A DNA stretch of 64,000 bases. Source: Harmothoe impar. Taxonomy: Eukaryota > Annelida > Polychaeta > Phyllodocida > Polynoidae. Numbering within the stretch: the first letter of the stretch is position 1; each line of letters opens with the position of its first letter. Under the pieces are notes generated by a model. The model had not been told where the DNA came from. It did no database searches and saw nothing but the letters and a program-made list of their open reading frames with translations. Shown here piece by piece: positions 43,630 through 53,422 of the stretch. The stretch spans positions 39,549,770 through 39,613,769 of the forward strand of contig OX381705.1 in the NCBI GenBank assembly GCA_947462335.1. Direction: 5' to 3'. The position numbers were made by a program, and so were the translations under genes.

Positions 43630-45096
43630 ATGAGTTCTGGAAAGAAAATGAAGAAAGTAGGAAAAACCGAAAAAACCGTTACGCCGCAGCTTATTCAAGA
43701 AGCGGAGTCGGAGAGTATGGAGCGCGGTAGGCCTAGATCTAGGCCACAAGAAGCTCGGGGATCTTCAAAGAGGAGCAACTCTTTAGAGCAGAAGAAGATG
43801 ACAACCAATGCTGAGAGTGATTCAGCTGCAGGTAAGGGGATAAATAATACACATGAAGTAAATGGTACTGGTGGTATTATGTTTGGATCTATTAATGAAA
43901 AGGATATTGAGCAGTTGAGTAGTAAGGAGCTGTCGAGTGTGATTATAAATCAGCTAAATCAGCTCAATACTCTAGCCCAATCTCAAGTCACAAAAGATAG
44001 TCTCTCTGATCTGCTTGAAAATCTGAAAAAAGATCTATCATCAAAGATTATTCAATTGACGGGGGAAAATGATCAACTCAAGAAAGGCCAACTGAACTTG
44101 AGCGTGACAAGCAACATGCAACAGAGGAAAATTGATAACCTTGAATTAAAGCTCCAATCTCTTGAGGCTGATCGCAAGAAAAAGAACCTAGTCATTGAAG
44201 GCTTAAAGGAAGTTGAGGGGTCTGATCTAAGGGCTCAAATTGATAGATTGTTTCAGGCTATTGGAGTGTCTTTCACAACTGAAAATGTGGAAGCATGTTA
44301 CCGAATGGGTATCAAAAGGGAGCATCAGAAGAAGGCTCGTCCAGTGATGGTAAAATTGAATTCTGTTCGCCAGAAACAACAGATTTATTCAAAAATCTCA
44401 AACCTAAAGGGAAAGGTAGAGTGGAAACACACATCAATTGGGGACGATCTGTCAGTGGAAGAACTAAATGAGAAGAGAAATCTACTTGCCTTGGCCTCTT
44501 ATTGCAAGTCACAAGGTAAGGAGGCCAAAGTAGCAAACGGATCCATTACGGTTGATCACAGGAAATTTGGGTACAATCAATTGGCTTCTATGCCTGATGA
44601 AATAAACATCAAAAAAATAAAAACTGTGACAACTAAAGAGGGAACATTATTTGATAGCGAATTCAGTTACTTGTCGCCTGATTATGTTTCTGAAATCGTG
44701 CACAATGAAGAGAAGTACATCTCTGCGACAAGTTTTGTATTGTCGCAACAAGCTGAATTTAATGGAGATCAAGTTCAAGCGCTGGAGATTAGGTTGGCCA
44801 AGACTGTCGCAGAGGCTAAATCTATCGCAACTGCGATTACCAAGAACAATAAATGGGACTCTAAACAGAAGATCAAAGTCATGCAACAGGCAAATCAGCT
44901 TAAATTTGACCAGCACCAAGACCTAAAAGATCAATTGAAAAAAGTACAGGGCTCCATCTACTCTTGCAATTTTGACAGATTCTGGAGCTGTGGTATGGCG
45001 CTTTCGCAAAGAAAGTATGTCAATAAAACATCAATTACCGGGAAAAATGCTCTAGGAAGTGTTCTAGAAAGCATCCGTGATGCATTAATGAACTAA
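43630..45096 (+). CDS. LINE ORF1: coiled coil, L1-type RRM/CTD and C-terminal NADAR domain
   Basis: 488 codons. Basic, Ser-rich N terminus (1-80); coiled coil about 95-180; an L1-ORF1-like (Transposase_22) region starting KKKNLVIEGLKE (184-195) with RMG-x-K and the KARPVMVKL strand (RRM) and a C-terminal domain to about 325; then a NADAR-like domain about 338-487. NADAR marks: FSYLSPDYV at 345, KFDQHQDLK at 425, FDRFWSCGM at 448 and GKNALGSVLESIRDAL at 471. The position of the conserved Glu (SVEQ in the LINE-A copy) reads SATS at 365, so that residue is lost. ORF1 proteins coat LINE RNA as nucleic-acid chaperones. A fused NADAR fold is unusual, and its activity here is doubtful. Confidence 0.8.
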   Translation: MSSGKKMKKVGKTEKTVTPQLIQEAESESMERGRPRSRPQEARGSSKRSNSLEQKKMTTNAESDSAAGKGINNTHEVNGTGGIMFGSINEKDIEQLSSKELSSVIINQLNQLNTLAQSQVTKDSLSDLLENLKKDLSSKIIQLTGENDQLKKGQLNLSVTSNMQQRKIDNLELKLQSLEADRKKKNLVIEGLKEVEGSDLRAQIDRLFQAIGVSFTTENVEACYRMGIKREHQKKARPVMVKLNSVRQKQQIYSKISNLKGKVEWKHTSIGDDLSVEELNEKRNLLALASYCKSQGKEAKVANGSITVDHRKFGYNQLASMPDEINIKKIKTVTTKEGTLFDSEFSYLSPDYVSEIVHNEEKYISATSFVLSQQAEFNGDQVQALEIRLAKTVAEAKSIATAITKNNKWDSKQKIKVMQQANQLKFDQHQDLKDQLKKVQGSIYSCNFDRFWSCGMALSQRKYVNKTSITGKNALGSVLESIRDALMN

Positions 45097-45189
45097 TTGG
45101 ACCTAGCATATGCAATATCAATGACTATTTTTCATGATGTATCACTCGGTACGATGAGTATTATTATTATAATTAGCCATGCGGCGAGA

Positions 45190-45360
45190 GGGCGTGGCAT
45201 TTTGAAACATTCGTAACGTAAACAAAGGCGCGCGTCCCTAGTTACGTCCCACGCAACCATGCACGCCTAGAAACCAGTGACGTCACAGCGCGCCCTGTCT
45301 CCTTAGCGACAAGGACTTCCGGGAAGAGGCGCGTATGTCAACATAAGGCGACAAATCGTG
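45190..45360 (+). promoter_or_regulatory. GC-rich promoter-like block before the SGNH ORF of LINE-B
   Basis: It contains the perfect CRE palindrome TGACGTCA (45278-45285), an ETS-type ACTTCCGGGA (near 45315), several CGCG words and GACGT/CACG boxes in otherwise AT-rich DNA. It lies 60-230 bp before the SGNH ATG. An internal promoter is an inference from these motifs. Confidence 0.35.
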
Positions 45361-45418
45361 GATTTCAACTTAGAATTGTTGTTTAATCGCTTGTAATAAG
45401 CTTAAAACAGCATCAACT

Positions 45419-46057
45419 ATGTCTCTGAAAGTGAAAGTATTGACTGATGAACGGATGGGCACGCAAGGGGAGATGGATTTCTTTCTTGGCAAGCTTTTTC
45501 CGGACGGTGAAGTGAGTTATGAAGTAATAATTTTTCCACACGAAGGACTTGAGTACATTTCATCGGTCGTTGATTGTCTGATTGAGCAAGAACCGGACAC
45601 AATGTATTATATAATAGCTGGAATATACGACATACTACGTATGGGCCCGACAGGACAATTACATTTCCAACATGTATGCTTTGATGAGCTTCATGATTCT
45701 GTAGAAATGAAGATTGAAGACAGTGTAGAATATCTTAGGCAACGTCACCCAGGAACTATTATTCATTTGTCAACACTGACCGGGGTTAATGTGTCTGAAA
45801 CCTGTACCTGGCACGGACTAGGTGATGATCAAAAGATTATGGACGTAGGAATCTACACCCTTAATGATTGTATTCGATTGAAAAATCATAAGTATGGACA
45901 CCCTACCCCTAACTTGGCCTCTGTGGTCCATTACTACAATGGGGACAAATACGTCAGTAAATACAACCTACATCTCAACGATGGGCTACCAGGAACACTG
46001 CCTACTATTAAAAAGTGGGCCTCAATTCTAGCACAGCACATCAGACGTTACCTATAA
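45419..46057 (+). CDS. SGNH-hydrolase-like protein of LINE-B, catalytic residues lost
   Basis: 212 codons, intact, 322 bp after ORF1. It aligns in order with the LINE-A SGNH protein: the start MSLKVKVLTDERMG versus MSILVSGDSRAVDL; YYIIAGIYDIL versus VVIFLAGTCDI; and NDGLPGTLPTIKKW versus RDGCHPKSDYQKM. The nucleophile Ser of GDS is replaced (TDE) and the His of the D-x-x-H block is replaced by Pro/Gly. The protein therefore looks like a non-catalytic member of the fold, perhaps retained for binding. It is shorter than the LINE-A protein and lacks its acidic tail. Assignment rests on positional correspondence with LINE-A and on the fold-typical strand spacing. Confidence 0.65.
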   Translation: MSLKVKVLTDERMGTQGEMDFFLGKLFPDGEVSYEVIIFPHEGLEYISSVVDCLIEQEPDTMYYIIAGIYDILRMGPTGQLHFQHVCFDELHDSVEMKIEDSVEYLRQRHPGTIIHLSTLTGVNVSETCTWHGLGDDQKIMDVGIYTLNDCIRLKNHKYGHPTPNLASVVHYYNGDKYVSKYNLHLNDGLPGTLPTIKKWASILAQHIRRYL

Positions 46058-46854
46058 TAGGTAGGAAATATGACAGTAAATTGCTCAAAACATTAAATAA
46101 TATCCTTTCTCTGGTTCCAATATAATACATAAAGTTCTACACCAGTACTATATCATGTAGTATTAACCCCTTACTTACTGCATAAGCTGTATTCGTTTCC
46201 TCATAACTTAACAAAGACTTAATAACAACATGAAGAGCTTCCAGTACACGTAACCATAAACGTTGTTATGATGCTGATCTTATCAGGCTGATGGGTGCAG
46301 AGACAGGACGTGACGAGACGAGATGATACGTGAAGGGTCCTTTGAGAAGAGGCAGACGAAGACATTCCTTACCAGACGTGTGCAGGACAACAGTCAAGAA
46401 CTATGCAGCTTACAACATGTCAAGTCTGGCACCAAACTCCTGTTCATAATATTTTTAATTATTAATTATTAATTGATATTGCATGACTGGGATTAATCTA
46501 ATTACATAAAAATGTTCAAAATATATTCGAATTATATATTATATATGTAAATACATTCTTGTAAAATATCTTCTTTCCTTCTTTTAATGAAAATCAATGT
46601 AAATAATACTGTGAATAATTAACATTATTTATAGAAAATGTGGTAAAAGCCGATCCATATCCCTGACAGTTGACATACAGATTGGTATATGCTGAAAATC
46701 AGTATGTCAATGGTAGTTATTCTATGTCTAGTATCTAAGAATGTTCTTTGTTATTTGAGGTTTGCAGAAAAATATGTGTGCAACATGAGCTTGCTAGGTT
46801 GTAGAGATATATTTAATGGTGTATTGTATGCTAGGGTCATTCTTATAACTCAAA
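46058..46854 (+). other. Non-coding gap between SGNH-like ORF and EN-RT of LINE-B
   Basis: About 800 bp, AT-rich, with no ORF and no repeat resembling the GAAGTTATAA series of LINE-A. It corresponds in position to the 2.2-kb gap of LINE-A. Confidence 0.6.
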
Positions 46855-49740
46855 ATGATTGATACAATTGTACCTACAGTTGCTTCAGTTAATCAAGCTG
46901 AAGGTGAACATTTCATGCATTTGAATATTAGGAGTATCCGCCCAAGAGAAACTGTTGATGAGTTCAAATTGAGATTTACTGGTACTAATTTTAATTTTAT
47001 CTCAATATCAGAGAGTTGGTTGACTGACACAGACTGTGATTCTACATATTCACTAGGAGGTTATACATTGTATAGAAATGATAGAAAATGGAGGGACAAT
47101 TTTTTAAACCCTAATCCAAAAGTGGGAGGGGGTGTATGTGTTTACATAAATGACAAATATACAAGTACAATTGATGTAACACCCTGCTTGAACTTATCAA
47201 CTAGCTACCTTGAATCAAATTGTGTCCATTTTAAGGACATCAGTGGTATTTCCAATACAGTATGTACTATTTATAGACCGCCTCATGGAGATTTGGAAGA
47301 TTTCTTCACTAATATAGAATTGATAGTTTCAAACTTGTCAGCTAAGCAGAAAAAACGATTATATATTGTTGGTGATTTTAACATTGATTTATTGGACCCA
47401 ACTAAAAAGGATGAAATTACGCGTTTAATCAATATATTCATGCAGTATGGTTTATTAAACTATATTAAGAAACCTACAAGGGTTAAAGAAAAGGAAGCAT
47501 GTCTAGATTTGATTTTTACAAATAATTTTTTCCTTGATAGTGCTGATGTCATACCTTTTGATCTCAGCGATCATCACATTGTGTTTGGGAAAATTATCAG
47601 GGAATCTGTAGAAAACTCAAAGGTTAAATTTGTGGGGAGATCCATGAAAAATTTCTGTGCTGACACTTTGATCGAAACTTTCACAAACATTGATTGGGAA
47701 GATTTTTATTTAGACAAAAATCCAAATTTACTCTGGGAATTCTATGTTGAATCTTTGAGATTAATACTAGATGAAATGTGCCCTTTTAGGGAATTCAATG
47801 TAAAAACACCCAAAGAAGATTGGGTGTCTCACGCCTTGTTGGAAGAGATAGTGGAAAAGGACCGTTTCCTATCTAGGTCGTATAAAACAAAAAATGCTGT
47901 TGATAGGCAAATTGCTAATGATGCTAGAGTAAAGTTAAATGTGGATTGTCATACTGCCAGGGAGAAACATGTAAACCAAATTACTGAAGATTTCAAGAAT
48001 GACCCAATTCATTTTTGGAAGGAAATTGCAAAGTTATTACCAGCAAAAAAGGGTAAAAATAAAACAATTGAGCTCGTAGATCAGGAGGAAAATATTGTTC
48101 CAACTGAAAATACGGCCGGTTTCATTAATGATTACTTCAGTAATATTGGTTATAATTTGGCAAAAAATTTGGATTCCCCTTGGTCTTTTGACGGTGATAT
48201 TAATCAAACCACAAGTTTGGAAAATATTTTCATCACAGAAGATATGATTAAATACTACATCGATGAAATTGTTATCACTAAGTCTTCAGCAATAGAAGGT
48301 ATAAATGCTAAGATTTTGAAATTGGTTTTTCAAGTAACAAAGAAACAATTAGTTCATATATTCAACTGCTCTCTGGAGCAGGGTGAAGTACCATCTTCTT
48401 GGAAATGTGCTACAATAATCCCAATACCTAAAGGGGGTGATTCCAGTCAAGTGAATAATCTAAGACCCATATCACTACTTGCTCTACCGGGTAAAATAAT
48501 TGAAAAAGTAGTTCATGAGCAATTAATGGATTTTGTGGAAAAAAATAATTTATTAACAGACTTCCAAAATGGATACAGAAAGGGTCGTTCTACAATCACT
48601 TCTGTAGGGGTTATCACTGATGACATTTTAATTGGTAGGAATGTTGGAATGAATACAATAGCTACTTTTTTTGATCTTAAAAAAGCTTTCGACACTGTTA
48701 ATCACAAAATTTTATTACAGAAATTAGAATTAATGGGCATTAAGGGTAATTTACTAAACTGGATATCAAACTATTTAAAAGATAGAAAGCAATGCACAAG
48801 GGTAAATGGTACTTCGTCTGCTTACAATGATGTTGAATGTGGAGTTCCTCAAGGTTCAATACTTGGACCTCTCCTCTTCCTCATCTATATCAATGATGTG
48901 TATAAAATATGTAAGAATGTTAACATAAGTATATTTGCCGATGACACGGTACTCTACTGTAGTAGTCCATCTGAGGATCAATCTGTTAGAAATATGCAAA
49001 ATGGAGTTAATGAGTTTGTAAATTGGTGTAACAAAAATAAGTTGACTGTCAATGCAGAAAAAACAAAATTCATGGGTTTTGGAGCAGGGAAATGTTTCAA
49101 GGATGTGTCAATTAAAATTAATGACAAACCAATTAGTAGGGTTTACAGTTATAAGTACCTTGGCATAACCTTAGATCCAAAACTCAGTTACAATCTATTC
49201 TTGAAAAATCAAATGCGTACTATTGCATATAGAATTTATCAACTAAACAAAATTACAAGATTTCTAAGTAAAGAGAGTTTATTAAAAATTTACAAGGCAT
49301 ACATTCTACCTATATTTGATTATGGGGATATATTATTTATGTCTTCCTCAAGTGTACAATTGACAAAATTGCAAAGAATACAAAATAGGGCGATTAAAGT
49401 ATGTTTAAAAGTTAATAGTAGAACATCAACAGAATGGATTCATTGCAAGTCACAAGTCAATTACCTTTCAGATAGAAGACTAAGTCATGCATATGTTGAA
49501 GGGTACAAAAGGTCTCGTAACACAAAATACATAAGGAAAACAAATGTTAATCTCAGATGTGCAAATGCTCCATTATTGAAAAACAAATTGCCACACACGG
49601 AATCATATAAAAGGAGTTTGGAATATACCATTTCTGTACTTTGGAATGATCTACATCATTCCAAAAGAAACACCCAGGACTTAGGATCCTTCAAGTTTCT
49701 TTTGAAGAAGGAGCTGAAGGGTCTTATTCCAATAACTTAG
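46855..49740 (+). CDS. LINE endonuclease-reverse transcriptase (intact)
   Basis: 961 codons without interruption. The APE-type endonuclease has MHLNIRSI, ISESWL, VGDFNIDLL and DLSDHHIVF, carrying the Asn, Glu, Asp/Asn and Asp-His catalytic positions. The reverse transcriptase has NNLRPISLL, FDLKKAFDTVNHKIL, GVPQGSILGPLLFLIYIND and FADD (near 48942). The C-terminal part has LKIYKAYILPIFDYGD and LQRIQNRAIK, as in CR1/L2-like LINEs. It performs nicking and target-primed reverse transcription. An open frame in all three LINE-B ORFs suggests a recent, possibly active copy. Confidence 0.92.
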   Translation: MIDTIVPTVASVNQAEGEHFMHLNIRSIRPRETVDEFKLRFTGTNFNFISISESWLTDTDCDSTYSLGGYTLYRNDRKWRDNFLNPNPKVGGGVCVYINDKYTSTIDVTPCLNLSTSYLESNCVHFKDISGISNTVCTIYRPPHGDLEDFFTNIELIVSNLSAKQKKRLYIVGDFNIDLLDPTKKDEITRLINIFMQYGLLNYIKKPTRVKEKEACLDLIFTNNFFLDSADVIPFDLSDHHIVFGKIIRESVENSKVKFVGRSMKNFCADTLIETFTNIDWEDFYLDKNPNLLWEFYVESLRLILDEMCPFREFNVKTPKEDWVSHALLEEIVEKDRFLSRSYKTKNAVDRQIANDARVKLNVDCHTAREKHVNQITEDFKNDPIHFWKEIAKLLPAKKGKNKTIELVDQEENIVPTENTAGFINDYFSNIGYNLAKNLDSPWSFDGDINQTTSLENIFITEDMIKYYIDEIVITKSSAIEGINAKILKLVFQVTKKQLVHIFNCSLEQGEVPSSWKCATIIPIPKGGDSSQVNNLRPISLLALPGKIIEKVVHEQLMDFVEKNNLLTDFQNGYRKGRSTITSVGVITDDILIGRNVGMNTIATFFDLKKAFDTVNHKILLQKLELMGIKGNLLNWISNYLKDRKQCTRVNGTSSAYNDVECGVPQGSILGPLLFLIYINDVYKICKNVNISIFADDTVLYCSSPSEDQSVRNMQNGVNEFVNWCNKNKLTVNAEKTKFMGFGAGKCFKDVSIKINDKPISRVYSYKYLGITLDPKLSYNLFLKNQMRTIAYRIYQLNKITRFLSKESLLKIYKAYILPIFDYGDILFMSSSSVQLTKLQRIQNRAIKVCLKVNSRTSTEWIHCKSQVNYLSDRRLSHAYVEGYKRSRNTKYIRKTNVNLRCANAPLLKNKLPHTESYKRSLEYTISVLWNDLHHSKRNTQDLGSFKFLLKKELKGLIPIT

Positions 49741-50764
49741 ATAGTTATCTGCTTACTGTCAACTTTATTTGGTATTGTTGGTTTTTAAAATCTGGTATCG
49801 TTCATTTTATAATGCATGAGATGTTCAACAACCATTATCATATTTTCTGTGAATAATCAGGAATTGTTTAAAGTAATATATTTCATTGTGATAATGTATT
49901 TTCTTAATCTACTTATAGCTCACTAAACAAATCACTATAGTATTAATTAATTTAGTAGACCTCATTGTATTTGTCCATGTAGTGTCTTGTATACAGTTAA
50001 GCTCATAGCATATACTGATGTACTGAATCTTTTAGGTTTTTCTATATGAATTTTTTGAGGTAGTGTCTCAATTTTGTGTATAGATAATCTGATTGCATTT
50101 ATGTAACTAATGTAGTATGTCTTAATTATATTCACAAATTTTGATTTGTGTTTATAATTTATTAATAACACTTAATAATATTACTATAATATAGTCTACA
50201 CTTACTCTTTTCAAGAGAATAGATTGTAGAATTCATAAATGTAAATTTCTAATTTACATATAATGTATCTGATATTATATCTGGTACTTGTGTTAATTAG
50301 TATGGTATAAATTGTATAGATTGATAATCTCCCTGTAATTATATGGTGCTAATTTATTCATAATCTTAATGGTTTTATACATATTGGTTAACTGTATATG
50401 AAGTCATAGCCTTCATACGAAAATTGTTCTCAAAAATATTATAAAATAATATATTTAATATGTTATACTCTGATAAATTATTGTATAATGACAATTGACA
50501 TTTAAAGGTGGCGGACGAAAGCAGACTTTAGGGTCTTGATGCAGCCTTTTTGCTTAAAATTCAAAAATTGTAAAGTAATGACGTGTAAAGGGTTTAATTA
50601 CAAAGGAATATCCTGGTATAAGGAGTATGTACATACTTGTAAAATTAGTGCATGTTCCTTTTATAACTGAATGTGAAAAGAATTTAATTGTACAATTATA
50701 ATTAGTTGTGATCTTGAGCAAATAAATTTTTAAAATTGAAAATTGAAATTGAAATTGAAATTGA
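49741..50764 (+). other. 3' untranslated region of LINE-B
   Basis: About 1 kb of AT-rich sequence ending in AAATAAATTTTTAAAATTG and repeated TTGAAA units, the probable recognition tail of this LINE. Confidence 0.65.
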
Positions 50765-52416
50765 ATGGGTAGGGGGTATGTGCTGTGCGTCAAAAGGGAG
50801 TTCTATGCCAGACTGGACCCCCTCACGTTTTACACGGACACAAAGTTCATACAAAGGTATCGTCTGAGCAAGCCCGTGGTGAGGATCTTGATAAAGGAGT
50901 ACGTCGCAAGCAAAAAACGCAAAGTGCTCAGAGGGAAGCATGCCATTCCACACAGCTTGATGGTAAGTACCCCCCTGCTTCACCTGTCCCACACTACACC
51001 TGTGTTTTTCTCCTCTTGTTTATTCTAATTTCTCTCACCTTTCCTATTTACCAGAACACAACAACCTTTGAATTACTTACATAATTTATTACATGAAGTA
51101 AAGTTAGGAGTTAATTTCCCTGTTTCAATGATATTTTAACCATTTATATGTTGCAGTTCTGCATTGCTCTACGGTATTTCGCTACGGGATCCCAGTACCG
51201 TACTATAGGAGATTGCCATGGAGTGTCCGTCCCCACCGTGTGTAGAGCAGTGAAGCAAGTGAGCGATTTCTATCATCACAACCTGACAGACTACATACAT
51301 TGGCCCCACACAGACACTGAGAAAAACAACAAGGCCATGCCGTTTTATCAGAAGACGCGGAAACCCAAGTGCTTCGGTATGGTAGACGGCACGCACATCG
51401 CCATAGCTTGTCCCCAAGGAGTGACCCAAGACGAAAATCAGTACTTCTGTTATAAGGGGTATTACTCGATCAATGTCACGGTAAATAACTTTTTCTTTTG
51501 TATTTTAATGTAGGAAAATATTTTATGGTGCTGAGAATACGTGATATGTTACATCAACATATGTATAGAGTAGTAAAAACTTCATCTGTATGATATGACC
51601 AAAATATATCTGTCCACTTTATACCAAATTATGACACGGACATCCATCCATGTATATAGCTGAAATATTTTGTTTTGTTTCATCAGATTATCACAGACTT
51701 CGACGGCGTGATCATGCACGTCAACGCGTCTTCTCCTGGGAGTTGCAATGACATTTATGTCATGAATGGCTCACAAATTCGCTACCTTGGGGAGCGCGGC
51801 CAGTTCGGCGGGTACTACCTCCTGGGAGACTCCGGGTACATGTTGACGGACTATCTATTGATACCCGTCAAAGTGGAAACTACACTGCAGGACATCCGGT
51901 ACAATCGATGGCACAAGAGCACGAGGTCAAAAGTGGAGCGGGACATTGGCCAACTGAAGCAACGTCATAGGTAAGTATATCATACAGACCTGTATTATAA
52001 TAAAATATGGGTGTCACATGTTTTGTTCCTCCATCTTAAATTGAGTGCAACCTGATTTCATTTGATCCCTTTTTTTCAGATATCAGCCCAGACATGTGTT
52101 GATATATACTTATGTCTTTCTTTTTTTATTTATCAGAGTACTGGATTCCAGTGGAGGCTATTTGTTCCATCCTCCAATGCAGGCTGCACGTATCATTGAG
52201 GCATGCTGTTGCCTGCACAACTGCGCAAAGGTTGGGCGGGTCAAAATTCTGAAGGACTTCAAAATGAGGGACAGTTTCCAGAAAGTGCAGGCCAAGATTG
52301 TTCAGCCGCAGAACCAGGGGCGGCAGGCCCCACAGAAGTTCATGAACATGAGGAAAGACTTCATCAAGCAGCACTTCAACAAGAGGGCAGCTGCACTCCG
52401 CCCCATCCCTTTGTGA
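50765..52416 (+). CDS. Harbinger transposase (DDE_4 family), H2 copy
   Basis: Four exons with GT-AG introns: 50765-50962, 51157-51480, 51687-51970 and 52137-52416. Motifs: RYRLSKPVVRIL and LRGKHAIPHSL (N-terminal helix region); TIGDCHGVSVPTVCRAV (helix-turn-helix-like); MVDGTHIAIACP (first D); KGYYSIN; SSPGSCNDIYVMNGS; LLGDSGYMLTDY (second D); and ERDIGQLKQRHR (E). No stop or shift was seen, so the coding sequence is complete from Met 1. The ATG lies exactly at the LINE-B junction, so the original upstream region and perhaps a few N-terminal codons have been displaced. The intron interrupting GDSG-Y in H1 is absent here. It catalyses excision and insertion of the element in the nucleus. Confidence 0.85.
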
Positions 52417-53422
52417 ACATAACGTGTGACATGCCACCATATTTTTTGTATCCCACTGCTGTCATTATATGGTACTATAGTATGTTCTTTGAGACTGATT
52501 ATACACTGCGTACATTAACAGAATAGGAGACATTTAAAAGTAACAAATGTTTATTGTCAAAATTGAAGACAACTGTAAATAGAGCACATACCCTGTTTAA
52601 AAGGTACTTTATATCAAAATATATCTTCATACACTAGCAGTGTATCTGCACCATGTTTACTTTGCGCACCTTTCCTTTAGTATACACAGAAAGGCTGTAT
52701 GTTTTCTTGAAAGTGTACATATTTCTATACCGTATAAGCATGCATTAAACTATATGTCATGGAATGTGTCTTGGATATGTATTCTGTATTGAAACCAGTT
52801 CAACTTAATTCAACCTCTGCCACAGAGCAAGTTGGCATGTAACTGTCTTAATGTTAATTAACTTCAAGTATATTCAGCTGTCATACGATGTATGTCAAAG
52901 TATGAAACCTTTTATAAAGTTAACCTGAGAAAAGGGATAGCATCACCATATGTTTCATTCGGTTATATGATATGAAAAGAAGGAACTCTTTTTTCTATAC
53001 ACCTGTGCAGGCACGTCCGGTTTTTTATGTATCATATCACAAGTATGAGGACTGTGTTATGTCAAATATATGTCCAACATAACGTATGCTATACATGCAA
53101 AGTTAGGGGTCATACCAATACCCTGACCACATGAGGTAGAGACATGAAACACACTGTCTATTATACTGTATGGTAGCACCAACTGAAAAAAAAAAAAATC
53201 TCTGAACTAAATTCTACCTTGTCTTAACATTACTGACATGTGGGAATATTTTAAAAACAAAAAAAAAGCACAGCAAAAAACATAATAAAAGCTGAACTGC
53301 TTGAAATAAGATGTACTTTTTTGGCACCTTCCAAAGTACAGTATAATAACTTCACAAAACTTTGGTGAATGGAAAAGTCCGTATATCATATCTGCCCAAA
53401 ATAATTGGCATCAGTTCACATA
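52417..53422. other. Convergent 3' interval of H2
   Basis: About 1 kb between the transposase stop and the accessory-gene stop. It has an A run at 53187-53198 and AATAAA-like words. No supported ORF. Confidence 0.45.

Larger units (their letters stand above)
43450..50764 (+). mobile_element. CR1/L2-like LINE with RRM-NADAR ORF1 and SGNH ORF (LINE-B)
   Basis: Three open frames, all undamaged: ORF1 43630-45096, SGNH-like ORF 45419-46057 and EN-RT 46855-49740. The 3' end is a microsatellite of TTGAAA units (50735-50764). The insertion lies directly before the H2 transposase ATG at 50765. The 5' border is not sharp; it is placed between the H2 subterminal repeats and the ORF1 start. No clear target duplication was found. 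Confidence 0.8.
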
